From assembly GCA_947500385.1 (NCBI GenBank), contig CANMSA010000001.1, forward strand, positions 620,001 through 684,000: 64,000 nucleotides of DNA. The letters run 5' to 3'. The translations under genes and the position numbers were made by a program. Source of the DNA: an uncultured Flavobacteriaceae bacterium. Its GTDB lineage: Bacteria; Bacteroidota; Bacteroidia; Flavobacteriales; Flavobacteriaceae. Under the pieces are notes generated by a model that saw only the letters and a program-made list of their open reading frames with translations, was not told the DNA's origin and searched no databases. Below are positions 28,765 through 38,048 of this stretch, one piece after another (positions within the stretch are counted from its first letter, which is position 1; every line of letters starts with the position of its first letter).

Positions 28765-29499
28765 ATGAGCAAAACCACACAGATTTACGGGATTCGGGCG
28801 ATCATTGAAGCCATTAATGCCAAGGAACCTATAGACAAGGTTTTTATTCAAAGAGGACTCAAGGGAGACCTTTATAAAGAGCTAGAGGGTTTGATTCGTA
28901 AAAATGGCATAAATGTTTCGTATGTGCCTGTCGAAAAACTCAATAGACTTACTCAAAACAACCATCAAGGGGCCGTAGCGCAAATATCCCCGATTACCTT
29001 TTACGAACTAGAGCAATTGGTTGAGACGGTCTTGGAAACGAAAAAAACGCCGCTGTTTTTACTGCTAGACCAGCTTTCGGACGTGCGTAATTTCGGCGCC
29101 ATCATTCGAACCGCCGAATGTTCGGGCGTAGACGGTATTATCATACAAAAAAAGGGTGCGGCACCTGTTACCGCCGACACGATAAAAACATCGGCGGGCG
29201 CTGCTTTTATGGTTCCGATTGCCAAGGTCGACCATATTAAAGATGCCGTCTTTTATTTACAAGCGAGTGGAATTTCCGTAATTGCCGCCACCGAAAAGAC
29301 CGAAAATACCATTTATGATGTATCCTTCACGGAGGCCTGCGCCATTATTATGGGATCGGAAGATAGAGGCATTGCTCCTTCGACTTTAAAAGCGGCCGAT
29401 CAAGCGGCCAAACTACCCTTACTGGGACAAATTGGATCTTTGAACGTTTCTGTGGCCTGTGCCGTGTTTTTATACGAAGCAGTTCGCCAACGCCGTTAA
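28765..29499 (+). CDS. rlmB: 23S rRNA 2'-O-ribose methyltransferase, TrmH/RlmB family
   Basis: 244 residues. The N-terminal substrate-binding domain (about 5-80, IYGIRAIIEAINAKEPIDKV) is followed by a SPOUT methyltransferase domain with the three SAM-knot motifs: LLLDQLSDVRNFGAIIRTAE (about 92-111), IIMGSEDRGI (about 193-202) and LGQIGSLNVSVACAVFLYEA near the end. RlmB methylates G2251 of 23S rRNA; other TrmH members have other targets, so the exact nucleotide is inferred. It has its own near-leaderless promoter and faces the rhomboid gene convergently. Confidence 0.85.
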   Translation: MSKTTQIYGIRAIIEAINAKEPIDKVFIQRGLKGDLYKELEGLIRKNGINVSYVPVEKLNRLTQNNHQGAVAQISPITFYELEQLVETVLETKKTPLFLLLDQLSDVRNFGAIIRTAECSGVDGIIIQKKGAAPVTADTIKTSAGAAFMVPIAKVDHIKDAVFYLQASGISVIAATEKTENTIYDVSFTEACAIIMGSEDRGIAPSTLKAADQAAKLPLLGQIGSLNVSVACAVFLYEAVRQRR

Positions 29500-29535
29500 G
29501 AGCGCCGTAAGCATTCGCGAGCACTTAGTTCACTC

Positions 29536-30288
29536 CTAGGTCTCCGGCTTCTTATTCTTCGGTGCCTCCTTAAAGTGATAGGTTATTTTAACCGGCTTAT
29601 TGGCCTCTGGCAAATCGTCTTCAGCAATCGATTCGATAAAATTGCCGTTTTCATCAAAATGCTGAAGAAAGGCATCGTCTTCCTCCACATAATCATCTTT
29701 TTCCCAATCGTATTTTTTAGCTGCCGGCATTTTAGACTTTATCAAAAATGCCAAGGCCAAACCGCTCAAAAAACCTCCAAGATGACCTTCCCAAGAAATA
29801 CCATCCTTTACAGGAAAAATATACCAGAGCATACTCCCATAAATAAAAACGACCACCAAAGAAAGTGCTATCAATCGATAGTACTTTGTAAAAATACCCT
29901 TAAAGAAAACAAAACTTGCCAAGAGATAAATGACGCCGCTGGCACCTATATGATACGAAGGCCGCCCAATTGCCCAAGTAATTGCGCCAGATAGCAATAC
30001 GCCCAACAAAAGTACTTTCCACGCATGCTTTCGATAAAAGTAAAACAACGCGGCCATTAGCACCGCCAGGGGAATGGTATTGTTGTACAAATGCTCTACG
30101 GAACCGTGTACAAAAGGGCTGAATAGAATACCTTTCAAGCCCGAAATCGTTTTGGGGTAAATGCCAAAGTCATTGAAGTTGGTCTTTGAGCGGAGTTCCA
30201 ACCAAAAAACGGTCCAAATCGCAAGCACCGAAAGTAAAGGGGCAATTACTACTGCGTTGGTAAACTTAAAATAATGATTCTCCGACAT
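29536..30288 (-). CDS. Rhomboid-family intramembrane serine protease
   Basis: 250 residues with six or more transmembrane helices. Rhomboids cut substrates inside the inner membrane. The catalytic Ser117 is in GASG (HIGASGVIYLL), the catalytic His169 in WEGHLGGFLSGLALAF, and an HxxxN motif (His66, Asn70) in HGSVEHLYNN matches the oxyanion-hole side chains of GlpG. The C-terminal 65 residues are a cytosolic acidic tail (DYVEEDDAFLQHFDENGNF) followed by a Lys/Pro-rich end. It is convergent with rlmB (36 nt gap) and divergent from rarA. The active site is complete. Confidence 0.9.
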   Translation of the reverse strand: MSENHYFKFTNAVVIAPLLSVLAIWTVFWLELRSKTNFNDFGIYPKTISGLKGILFSPFVHGSVEHLYNNTIPLAVLMAALFYFYRKHAWKVLLLGVLLSGAITWAIGRPSYHIGASGVIYLLASFVFFKGIFTKYYRLIALSLVVVFIYGSMLWYIFPVKDGISWEGHLGGFLSGLALAFLIKSKMPAAKKYDWEKDDYVEEDDAFLQHFDENGNFIESIAEDDLPEANKPVKITYHFKEAPKNKKPET

Positions 30289-30430
30289 GTATTAAAAGTT
30301 TGCAATAAACCGGCCATAGCTGTTCGGCCTGAAATATTGTCACCTTTTGAAAACGAAGACAAAATCATAAAAATTGTTCAAGACCGTGATCGGCCGGAGA
30401 ATTCTAGTCCCGTTTTTATATTTTTACGGA

Positions 30431-31702
30431 ATGAACGAGCCTTTAGCCGAAAGAATACGCCCCAAAACCTTGGAGGATTACATAAGCCAACGGCACCTGA
30501 TCGGTGAAGAGGGCTCATTGACCAATCAGATAAAGAAAGGCATCATTCCCTCGCTTATTCTGTGGGGGCCACCCGGTACGGGAAAGACCACCTTGGCGAA
30601 TATCATCGCGAATGAAAGCAATAGACCTTTCTACACCTTAAGTGCTATTAATAGTGGTGTAAAGGATATCCGTGAGGTCATCGACAAGGCCAAGCAAAGT
30701 GGTGGCCTCTTCACGACTAAAAACCCGATTCTTTTTATCGATGAGATTCATCGTTTTAGCAAATCACAGCAAGATTCGCTCCTTGCGGCGGTAGAAAAGG
30801 GATGGGTTACCTTAATCGGTGCCACTACGGAGAATCCCAGTTTTGAAGTTATTCCCGCCTTGTTGTCCCGTTGTCAAATATACGTGCTAAATCCGTTCGG
30901 GAAAGCCGATTTAGAAGCCCTGCTTGCACGGGCAATGAAAGAAGATACCCTCTTAAGGTCTAAAAAAATCACCTTGAAAGAAACAGAAGCTTTGCTGCGG
31001 CTGTCCGGAGGTGATGGGAGAAAACTATTGAACATATTTGAGTTGGTCGTCAATTCAGAGGAGACCGATAGTGTTACGATTACGGACAAGCTTGTGAAGG
31101 GCAAGATTCAAAAAAATACCGTGCTGTATGACAAAACGGGCGAACAACATTATGATATCATCTCGGCTTTTATAAAATCTATAAGAGGTAGCGACCCCAA
31201 CGCGGCGGTATATTGGCTCGCCAGAATGATCGAAGGTGGCGAAGATGTGAAATTCATTGCGCGCAGAATGCTCATTTCGGCCTCTGAGGATATTGGTCTG
31301 GCAAACCCTACGGCCCTGGTACTTGCCAATACCACTTTTCAAGCGGTTACCACGATCGGATATCCGGAGGCGCGCATTATTCTGAGCCAGTGCGCGATTT
31401 ATTTGGCCACTTCGCCAAAAAGCAATGCGAGTTACATGGCCGTCAAAAAAGCGCAACAGAAAGTAAAAGAAACGGGGGACCTATCGGTACCCCTTCCCTT
31501 GCGCAACGCCCCTACCAAATTAATGAAAGACCTTGGTTACGGTGAGGAATATAAATATGCACATGACTACCAAAATAATTTTGTGCCCGTAGAATTTTTA
31601 CCGGAGGAAATTTCGGGGACCGCTTTTTACGAACCAAGCGATAACCAACGCGAAAAAGCGATCAAAACGTTTTTAAAGAACCGCTGGAAAGATAAATACT
31701 AA
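30431..31702 (+). CDS. rarA: Replication-associated recombination protein A (AAA+ ATPase)
   Basis: 423 residues from the ATG at 30431; an upstream in-frame start would add 19 residues lacking similarity. RarA/MgsA acts at stalled replication forks and is related to clamp-loader subunits. Walker [13 protein letters not shown] (about 45-56), Walker [18 protein letters not shown] (about 99-115), sensor 1 [11 protein letters not shown], and the C-terminal MgsA tetramerisation part with [20 protein letters not shown] are clear. TATTTTTA lies four bases before the ATG, again suggesting an almost leaderless mRNA. Its stop codon overlaps that of the convergent gene at 31699. Confidence 0.92.
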   Translation: MNEPLAERIRPKTLEDYISQRHLIGEEGSLTNQIKKGIIPSLILWGPPGTGKTTLANIIANESNRPFYTLSAINSGVKDIREVIDKAKQSGGLFTTKNPILFIDEIHRFSKSQQDSLLAAVEKGWVTLIGATTENPSFEVIPALLSRCQIYVLNPFGKADLEALLARAMKEDTLLRSKKITLKETEALLRLSGGDGRKLLNIFELVVNSEETDSVTITDKLVKGKIQKNTVLYDKTGEQHYDIISAFIKSIRGSDPNAAVYWLARMIEGGEDVKFIARRMLISASEDIGLANPTALVLANTTFQAVTTIGYPEARIILSQCAIYLATSPKSNASYMAVKKAQQKVKETGDLSVPLPLRNAPTKLMKDLGYGEEYKYAHDYQNNFVPVEFLPEEISGTAFYEPSDNQREKAIKTFLKNRWKDKY

Positions 31703-32652
31703 AATTTGATATTCAATTCTTGTACGGTAAGATCTTCGCCCTTATAGAATTCATAGTACCACTTCTCATTTTTTTGATAAACGACACCATTTCCTTTTTC
31801 ACCCTTGGCCGTAAAAACGTTTGGTACGGAGGTCCTATACATCTTCAACACAATTTTTGGGGTGCTATCCACTAGTTGAAACCCATTTTGTATCTCTTGG
31901 GCATATAAGGTTTTGATACCACTTGCCCCCCCTTCTTCGACCTTGTTTGCTTTCCCAATATCGGAAGCCACGGGAGTGTTGGTTTCATACCTTTGTACTT
32001 CTTGCGTAGCGACTTGCTCGGTCACCTCTTTTTTTGGAGCCGCCTTCGTATAGTTTGAATCTACCGGCTCCAGATTTTTATAGGATTGATTTTCTATGGT
32101 AGCTTCTTGCTGTTCCATTGGATTGTTATCCAACCCAGGCTTCTCGGTCACAGTTCCCTCTTTTAGTTGCTTCACATCGTTCTTAAAGCTCACGGTTATC
32201 GGTTCCTCCTCTTTTTTTGCATCCCCTTTTCCATTATAACCATAGTCTAAGGAACCAAATGACTCAAACGCCCTTGAAATCGCCTCGTTGTATGCATCTT
32301 TATATTGCTTCTTTTTGCTTTTCCCCTCTTGGGTCATAAATAGTTCCTTTCCTTTACAATCGACCAAAACCAAGGTGGCCTTTGTTGTAAACATAGAGGA
32401 GTTATCATCGAGACGCACGTTCAACCCCAAACACAAATTACCATTCAAATCATCAGGAAACTGATCGTCATATACGGTTAAATATCCTTTTTGGGTAAAC
32501 AGGTGTTTTACCAAAGTACTGGTCAAGTGCTGGTTATCCTGCTTAAACGCATCAAACCTTTTTGGAACGATAATGTATTTGTAATCATTCAACTGTGCCT
32601 GTATCACACTACTGAAGGTGGTCATCAAAAATATGGATAGAAAAATACGCAT
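31699..32652 (-). CDS. Secreted protein of unknown function
   Basis: 317 residues; no family recognised. Signal peptide MRIFLSIFLMTTFSSVIQAQ. The first part (about 21-150) has the pattern DYKYIIVPKRFDAFKQDNQH, then a possible beta-domain with LVLVDCKGKELF and a helix YKDAYNEAISRAFESFG. The middle (about 155-245) is low-complexity, Glu/Thr/Pro-rich and probably disordered. The end is a small beta-rich domain that contains [21 protein letters not shown]. Its last 4 nt overlap the rarA stop region. It is separated by 88 nt from the outer-membrane-barrel gene upstream. Confidence 0.7.
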   Translation of the reverse strand: MRIFLSIFLMTTFSSVIQAQLNDYKYIIVPKRFDAFKQDNQHLTSTLVKHLFTQKGYLTVYDDQFPDDLNGNLCLGLNVRLDDNSSMFTTKATLVLVDCKGKELFMTQEGKSKKKQYKDAYNEAISRAFESFGSLDYGYNGKGDAKKEEEPITVSFKNDVKQLKEGTVTEKPGLDNNPMEQQEATIENQSYKNLEPVDSNYTKAAPKKEVTEQVATQEVQRYETNTPVASDIGKANKVEEGGASGIKTLYAQEIQNGFQLVDSTPKIVLKMYRTSVPNVFTAKGEKGNGVVYQKNEKWYYEFYKGEDLTVQELNIKF

Positions 32653-32740
32653 TATCGGGCTGTTATAAGTTTATAGTACATTACTATGAAAAAAACGTGC
32701 CAAACAATGATTTAGTCAAAGGCGACCGTATAGAGCATCG

Positions 32741-34171
32741 TTATTTCTTGCCCCAAGATATAATATTTAATCCTAACTGAAAAGAGGCGTAGCGGCTGGC
32801 TGCAATGTTACGATAGGCCAGCAGATTATCGGCCAGAATGTACATGTTTACAGGTCCGGCCTGTAGATTAAGGCCAAGGCCTACATTGGAAGTGGAGAAT
32901 TTATCAATGGTATAAGTCGCTTTTATGGCGGCCACATTTCCTAACCTTCGTAAATAAAAGGCGGTAAGTGCCGCCTGCGGACCCCTTGGTCGGTTGATCA
33001 TATAGAGCTGCCCCCCCACACTATTCGCATATTTGGCCCTTAGATTTCCACCCCGTATGGCCGTACCACAATCACAATCTACTCTTGAGGGGAGACGCTC
33101 CCCAAAGTCATACCGCACAGATCCGTAAAGTTTAGTGGGTCTAAAGTTGATATAGCTCTTCGTATTGTCCTCAAAAGGTACAAAAGCCTCCACCTCATCT
33201 ACCAGGTCTTGCCAAAAATCCCGATCTGGGTCAGAAAGGGCGTCCGGGAGTATCACCTCTACTCCTTCAATTGTGGCATTCCCGTCCAAAGTATAACTCT
33301 TTACATCGTTGGTATGATAGATAAAACCTAGGTCCAACAAGCTGGCGGTTATCACTGTTTGTTCGTTCAAATGATACGTGAAGCCAAGGTCTAGGCCGAG
33401 GCCTAAATTACCTCCAAAAAAACCTCTTTTTAAGAAAGTAGACCCAATGGTACCATCTTCTTCTGCATCGCTTAGTTCGTTTAGGCCGGAGGTGCGCAAG
33501 CGCATATCGGCATCCAAAGTAGTGGCCAATATGTTATTCTGGCCTTCGGTGGTTACGAAAAAACCTTTGTTCTTTGTAGAATTGAAATCGAAAATACTGG
33601 AATAGATTTTGGCCCGGGCCCCCACCGTCATTTTGTCCCCCATACGTTTGTTTGCACCAAAGTGGAATACATTCATGGCCTCTCCTCGTGTCTTTAAATG
33701 ACCCAAATCGAACTCTTGGTTCAAACGATCCGCATTGCCTTCGTATGCCAGTATCGCATAATCCTGAAACCAATAACCAATAGCATCCCCTTCGTGGTAG
33801 ATTCCCATTGAATAAAACAAATCGGGATCCGCTCCCCGGAACCCGATATTCAATAATTCTATTTGATACGTACCGCTTAGTTCATCTCTCGGATTCATTC
33901 CGAAAATGGCGCGATCTCGAATCTTATCATTGATATCAAGACCATCATCGGCAAAAATATCATTGGCAGATATACCGCTAGAGCCCGCCTGAAGGGAAAC
34001 ACCCGAGAGCATGGGCACACCCGTATACCATTTAAAATCGGACTCAACGCCCGGATTGATTATGAGTGATTGGGGAATTTCCGCAAAATCATATAGTAGT
34101 TGTTTGTTTTGACCAAGCACATAGGTGCTTAGCCCTAAAAGGGTTACGACAAGTAGGAGGCGTTTTCTCAT
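32741..34171 (-). CDS. Predicted outer-membrane beta-barrel protein (DUF5723-like)
   Basis: 476 residues. Signal peptide MRKRLLLVVTLLGLSTYVLGQ, then alternating amphipathic beta-strands throughout, typical of an outer-membrane barrel: GVSLQAGSSGISANDIFADDG, FFGGNLGLGLDLGFTYHLNEQ and LGLNLQAGPVNMYILADNLL. The pattern resembles the DUF5723 family and, more distantly, PorV/FadL-like barrels. Its ATG overlaps the stop of the lipoprotein gene upstream (4 nt), so the two are translationally coupled and probably work together in the outer membrane. No function can be assigned. Confidence 0.7.
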   Translation of the reverse strand: MRKRLLLVVTLLGLSTYVLGQNKQLLYDFAEIPQSLIINPGVESDFKWYTGVPMLSGVSLQAGSSGISANDIFADDGLDINDKIRDRAIFGMNPRDELSGTYQIELLNIGFRGADPDLFYSMGIYHEGDAIGYWFQDYAILAYEGNADRLNQEFDLGHLKTRGEAMNVFHFGANKRMGDKMTVGARAKIYSSIFDFNSTKNKGFFVTTEGQNNILATTLDADMRLRTSGLNELSDAEEDGTIGSTFLKRGFFGGNLGLGLDLGFTYHLNEQTVITASLLDLGFIYHTNDVKSYTLDGNATIEGVEVILPDALSDPDRDFWQDLVDEVEAFVPFEDNTKSYINFRPTKLYGSVRYDFGERLPSRVDCDCGTAIRGGNLRAKYANSVGGQLYMINRPRGPQAALTAFYLRRLGNVAAIKATYTIDKFSTSNVGLGLNLQAGPVNMYILADNLLAYRNIAASRYASFQLGLNIISWGKK

Positions 34172-34716
34172 CGTAGTCGCACTCTAAATTTACCACTAGA
34201 CTTTAGGGTGACCATTGGGTCCGGCAGCGTTGAAACACTTGTATCGTCCCCGAGATTTACCGCAGTTACCCGAATTCCAGAACTGTTTCTAATAATATCG
34301 ATGGGCCGTCCTCCAGGACCGTATACAATCTCTCGCTCCAAAATCATGGAAGGTGCGGCTTGCACGGGAAAGGTTTCGGTATCGAGTACGGCATTATTTT
34401 CATCTAGGAATTCAACGGTTATGTTCAAATCCTTGCTAGTGGTATTTTCTACGAGATAGGTAATGCTCCCGTCTTCTACCCTATCAGAAAAAATACTGGA
34501 GCTAAAGCCATCAAAATTGAAGTCTTGGCCAAAGAAATTACCGCTTGGCACCAAATTGATGACGCGTTCGGGCGCCTCTACATATAGAATACTGGCCTCA
34601 ACGGTCGGTAGGAGTTCCAAGTCGTCTATTTGATCAAAATTCTGTTCTTCGATGCAGGAGGAAACCACCAATAGCATCAATACAGGAAGTACTACTATTT
34701 TCTTAAATCGAACCAT
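34168..34716 (-). CDS. Lipoprotein of unknown function
   Basis: 182 residues; no family recognised. Lipobox VVSSC (Cys21) followed by IEEQN. The mature protein is beta-rich with a pattern like an immunoglobulin-type fold (SILYVEAPERVINLVPSGNF, ITYLVENTTSKDLNITVEFL). Its last 4 nt overlap the start of the barrel gene at 34171. Small outer-membrane lipoprotein partners coupled to barrels are common in Bacteroidota; the pairing here is inferred from the overlap. Confidence 0.7.
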   Translation of the reverse strand: MVRFKKIVVLPVLMLLVVSSCIEEQNFDQIDDLELLPTVEASILYVEAPERVINLVPSGNFFGQDFNFDGFSSSIFSDRVEDGSITYLVENTTSKDLNITVEFLDENNAVLDTETFPVQAAPSMILEREIVYGPGGRPIDIIRNSSGIRVTAVNLGDDTSVSTLPDPMVTLKSSGKFRVRLR

Positions 34717-34771
34717 TCAAAACCTGTCTATAGTGCTTAATGAACAACTTCTTGCTGCTGCTATAATAACT

Positions 34772-35461
34772 CTATAAATAGATTTTTATTTCATTCAAAT
34801 CCTGAATCATGGCGCAGAGATCGTGGACCGGTCCGTTATCCGAGTTGAAATGCAAGGCATGGAAACCAACATTCAAAGCCCCCTGTATATCCGCTTCAAG
34901 ACTATCCCCGATCATGATTGATTTTTCAGGGGCGACCCCGGCCATTTCCAAAGCAAGTTCAAAAATGTGTGGATTCGGTTTCTTGACCCCTGCCATTTCC
35001 GAATTGATTACCTGATCAAAATAAGTGTGGATATTGGCATTTTGTAATTTTTTATCCTGAATCTCCTGAAAACCATTGGTGATAATGTGCAATCTATACT
35101 TCGGCCTTAGATAGGCCAAAATTTCCATGGTATTCGGGAATAAGTGATTGTGAGATGACAAATGATGAATGTACTCATCGGCCAACAGGTTGATCGTAGC
35201 ATCCTCTATGGGATACCCCAAAGTATCAAAGACCGTTCGCAAACGTTGGTAACGCAACTGTTCTTTGGTTATCTTTTCTTCCCTATACAATTTCCAAAAA
35301 GCAAAATTGGCCGGCACGTATACCTTCAGAAACTCTTGTAGATCGACTCCTGGAGTATGTTCGGCAAGTATTTGTTTAAAGGTCAGGGCGGAATTTTTCT
35401 CAAAATCCCATAAGGTATGGTCCAAATCAAAAAAAACATCGGTCACAAGGTTCTTATACAT
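34772..35461 (-). CDS. YjjG-family noncanonical pyrimidine nucleotidase (HAD superfamily)
   Basis: 229 residues. YjjG dephosphorylates nucleoside monophosphates, including noncanonical pyrimidines, as housecleaning. HAD motif I is FFDLDHTLWDF (Asp12, Asp14), motif II HIITNGFQE, motif III Lys in AGVKKPNPHIF, and motif IV MIGDSLEADIQGA. The cap domain (about 20-100) is helical. The length fits YjjG. It overlaps the end of the polysaccharide deacetylase-like gene by 8 nt, so they are coupled, although a functional link is not evident. Confidence 0.85.
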   Translation of the reverse strand: MYKNLVTDVFFDLDHTLWDFEKNSALTFKQILAEHTPGVDLQEFLKVYVPANFAFWKLYREEKITKEQLRYQRLRTVFDTLGYPIEDATINLLADEYIHHLSSHNHLFPNTMEILAYLRPKYRLHIITNGFQEIQDKKLQNANIHTYFDQVINSEMAGVKKPNPHIFELALEMAGVAPEKSIMIGDSLEADIQGALNVGFHALHFNSDNGPVHDLCAMIQDLNEIKIYL

Positions 35462-36749
35462 GATATTGCGCTATCGTATTTTGGTATAGTCTCATCCAAT
35501 CCATTTTTTGTGACCCTCCCAAGAGCTCATTGGAAAAAATGGTGATGAAGGTACCGTTTACTTTTTTTACTTCCTTGTAAAGCGTTCCTATCTCTTCCAA
35601 AATGGTTGCCTCGTCCGCACTCTGTACCACTGCATAGTCATGAATGGCAAAAGGATGCACTCGAATAGGTTGCTGAATCTCCAGATTAATGTCATAGAAA
35701 TGAAAGGGGGTACAGGTACCTGCCCTAAACCCTACTTCATGCGTATAGCCCATGGTATAGTCATCCGTGAATTCGGCATCTACCAAATTGCGGTATGTTT
35801 CTGGTACATCTACCCGATTGTAACGCATTCTCGAAAAGTTTACCGGTCTATTAATAACCGTTGAAAGCCGCTTTTTTTCTTTTCGCAACATTTCGATATC
35901 GCTGAAAGAGCCGTAGGACGCCGCAAGGGAGACCGCGCTGTAATCCGCAATAGATTTGATCAAAAATTTAAAGCGGTTGCTGTTGGGCGAAACATTCTTA
36001 TCATAGGTCGAATAGTCGGCAAACTGAAAAAAGAACATGCTGTTGATCTGATACTTTTTATGGAAATCGATCAGCTCGGAAAAGTTGTCGTAGGGGTCTT
36101 TTTTAGGATCGAACCACACTCCTATACGTTTAGATACCCGTCGTAATTTTAAGCTGAAAAAATCTAACAAAAAGCCGGCAATCCCCCTTACAAAACCCCT
36201 ATATGCAAAGCAGTGGGAAGTAGTCACATCGATCACCGACGTGTATTTATAAGGGCGTTTTGCATAAGTCATGTCAGGAAACTTGCGTAATAACGCACTC
36301 AATAATTTAAAAGCCCACAAATCTACCACAGGGCGCTTTAGAAAACCATGTTTAAAGGCAAGACTCTCCTTTGGGGGAAACCGTCCGTGCAGGTCTTTTA
36401 CATGGGGAAGGTATTCCTCATAACGGCTCAACAAATAAAAACTTGCAGAGAAGATGTCAAAGGGAATATTGCTGCGTTCCCCTGTGCTAAAAAAGCAGGG
36501 TACCCCCTCCCAATCATCCATAATCACTTGAATATCATTGATTCCCTGTTCGAACAACAGGTCATTGCTTCGAATAAAGAATTCATTCTGAAGTGGCTGC
36601 TTTGTATAGGTGATTTTTGGCCCTTTATGCTTAATAAAGTCTTCGACCGTAGTGGTAAAACCAATTTCGATACCCAAAACACGTGTAAACAACTGCTTCA
36701 TGACAAAGCTAAATCGCGGTGTTATTTTATGCGTGTAAATGAGCAGCAT
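35454..36749 (-). CDS. Polysaccharide deacetylase-family-like protein
   Basis: 431 residues. The overall sequence (LLIYTHKITPRFSFVMKQLF start, NEFFIRSNDLLFEQGI, GFRAGTCTPFHFYDI, VHPFAIHDYAVVQSADEA) is that of a family annotated in flavobacteria as polysaccharide deacetylase-like. No signal peptide is present, so it is cytoplasmic. The segment VIDVTTSHCFAYRG (about 177-190) sits where relatives, as I recall them, have a metal-binding D-x-D; here the second Asp is Thr. Deacetylase activity is therefore doubtful. It overlaps yjjG by 8 nt. Confidence 0.65.
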   Translation of the reverse strand: MLLIYTHKITPRFSFVMKQLFTRVLGIEIGFTTTVEDFIKHKGPKITYTKQPLQNEFFIRSNDLLFEQGINDIQVIMDDWEGVPCFFSTGERSNIPFDIFSASFYLLSRYEEYLPHVKDLHGRFPPKESLAFKHGFLKRPVVDLWAFKLLSALLRKFPDMTYAKRPYKYTSVIDVTTSHCFAYRGFVRGIAGFLLDFFSLKLRRVSKRIGVWFDPKKDPYDNFSELIDFHKKYQINSMFFFQFADYSTYDKNVSPNSNRFKFLIKSIADYSAVSLAASYGSFSDIEMLRKEKKRLSTVINRPVNFSRMRYNRVDVPETYRNLVDAEFTDDYTMGYTHEVGFRAGTCTPFHFYDINLEIQQPIRVHPFAIHDYAVVQSADEATILEEIGTLYKEVKKVNGTFITIFSNELLGGSQKMDWMRLYQNTIAQYHV

Positions 36750-36829
36750 TCGCCTATCGGTATATTTTAAGCCATGTATTTATGGCTATAAAGATAGCGG
36801 AGTATAACTATGAATACAACCTTAGGCAT

Positions 36830-37025
36830 CTAAACCTCTTCAAGAACATCGGAAACGGTTATGGTATCTCCATTTTGTCCCGATACCGCAATGGAATCGA
36901 TCATCCATCTCACAAACCAGCACACAGCTGCAGTTATATAAGGGGCTTGATTGGCATTCATAAGTGCCATAGGCAAATAGTAAGAAGAGAGCAGAAAGGG
37001 CTACCCATCCCAGAATCTTACGCAT
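36830..37025 (-). pseudogene. Probable frameshifted remnant of a small membrane-protein gene
   Basis: On the reverse strand an ATG at 37025, 8-9 nt after GGGAGG, opens MRKILGWVALSALFLLFAYG, a transmembrane helix, then continues as a Cys-rich tail to 36840 that looks out of frame. A second frame starting ATG at 36970 gives 46 residues that look like real protein (NANQAPYITAAVCWFVRWMI, then DSIAVSGQNGDTITVSDVLE) and stops at 36830. One coding sequence with a single frameshift near 36965-36975 explains both. The alternative is two short overlapping genes. No homologue is recognised. Confidence 0.35.
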
Positions 37026-37125
37026 TTTTTTCGTCCTCCCTGTATTTGGTAGCAAGCCGGTTCACCGCACAAAACACCTCGCACAGTACTAGTGCAGGGG
37101 AAAAGCGGATGTTTTGGCACCTATC
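37018..37125 (-). other. Short open frame that looks like a C-terminal gene fragment
   Basis: The reverse strand between 37125 and the TAA at 37020-37018 is open and coding-like (RFSPALVLCEVFCAVNRLAT, KYREDEKNA) but has no ATG and is preceded by TAG. Its stop overlaps the ATG at 37025 in the pattern ATGCGTAA, which is how coupled genes usually meet. It may be the end of a broken upstream gene or start at a GTG. The rest of the 36750-37163 gap shows only AGCCAT/ATGGCT, a 6-bp hairpin at 36770-36787. Confidence 0.25.
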
Positions 37126-37163
37126 CTATATACTATTATGATGTTAGGTACTTCTTTAGCCAT

Positions 37164-37556
37164 TCAATGGCCATTACCTCCTAAAAACCGACGCCTCAAT
37201 GAAACTGCCAGGTTGATCACAAAAATGACATTGGTCAACACCACCAACCCTGGCCCCCACGACGGATCAAAACTATAAAATCTTAAAAAAAACAACGAAC
37301 CAATAAATGTAATCAACTGAATACTAGAAAGCACCAAATCGGTAGCAATTCTAAATACCGCCAACAACGCATATCCTAGTATAAACCCTATCCACACCAG
37401 TACTCCCCACCACCACTGTAAGTTGCTCAAATCCCAAGCCCAACCAACCGTTTTATTAAGTCCCCAAGTTCCTTGAAGGTCGCTTGCTACCAAAACAAAT
37501 ACCAACAAAATAAGAAGGAGTAGCAGAATTGTTCTGTGTGTAACCCATTTCTTCAT
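37164..37556 (-). CDS. Small integral membrane protein of unknown function
   Basis: 130 residues; not recognised. Four predicted transmembrane helices: TILLLLLILLVFVLVAS, LQWWWGVLVWIGFILGYALL, VLSSIQLITFIGSLFFLRFY and PGLVVLTNVIFVINLAVSL, with a basic C-terminus RRRFLGGNGH. It is Trp-rich in the first extracytoplasmic loop. A TACTTTTG element (reverse strand 37583-37576) lies 19 nt before its ATG and may be its promoter. Confidence 0.7.
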   Translation of the reverse strand: MKKWVTHRTILLLLLILLVFVLVASDLQGTWGLNKTVGWAWDLSNLQWWWGVLVWIGFILGYALLAVFRIATDLVLSSIQLITFIGSLFFLRFYSFDPSWGPGLVVLTNVIFVINLAVSLRRRFLGGNGH

Positions 37557-37595
37557 AGGCAGTTACTATCGGCCTCAAAAGTAAGCGCCCTGTTT

Positions 37596-38048
37596 TTAAT
37601 GATCTTCTGAATCGTTAAACTGCCAAAGCACATTTACAATCTGCCATTTTCCGTTGAGTTTTACAATGTGCATATAATCGATCCAAGCATCGGCTATTAG
37701 TTTTACCGAAGCCGTTTTGTCGTAGACATCTAGAATAATTACTTCCTTTTTTGGGTTTTCCGGAAATTTATCACCTTCTGCATTATAGGTTTCCGCCAAT
37801 AAGGTCATGGCATCGGTGAAGGTTTCCCTTAAATACTCCTTACCCGTTTTTTTATGGGTCCAAAAGGTTCGCTTTACCATTCTCGGATGGGCGGAGCGCT
37901 CAAACTGCTCCGGCTTTAACTGATGTTGGGATTCAATATAATCAAGGGCAGCTTGTTTAATTTCCAAGGAGTCTTGCCGGGTTTGTCCCTGAAGAGATAG
38001 CGTAAGCATTAGAAAGAAGGATGTAGTAAGAATACAAATGCGTTTCAT
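37596..38048 (-). CDS. Secreted NTF2-like / putative lumazine-binding family protein
   Basis: 150 residues from the ATG at 38048, chosen because it starts a signal peptide (MKRICILTTSFFLMLTLSLQGQ); the longer frame adds 27 unlikely residues. The mature part is a single cone-shaped alpha+beta domain: EIKQAALDYIESQHQLKPE, HPRMVKRTFW, FTDAMTLLAETYNA, EVIILDVYDKTASVKLIADA and the last strand HIVKLNGKWQIVNVLWQF. This matches the putative lumazine-binding (NTF2-like) family, whose members lack known function in most cases. It stands 39 nt before the four-helix membrane protein. Confidence 0.75.
   Translation of the reverse strand: MKRICILTTSFFLMLTLSLQGQTRQDSLEIKQAALDYIESQHQLKPEQFERSAHPRMVKRTFWTHKKTGKEYLRETFTDAMTLLAETYNAEGDKFPENPKKEVIILDVYDKTASVKLIADAWIDYMHIVKLNGKWQIVNVLWQFNDSEDH

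Noticed and set aside
36782-37141. 119-codon plus-strand frame in the 36750-37163 gap
   Set aside because: It opposes the more coding-like minus-strand fragments, is rich in Tyr, Ser and His, and lacks a promoter; kept as non-coding.
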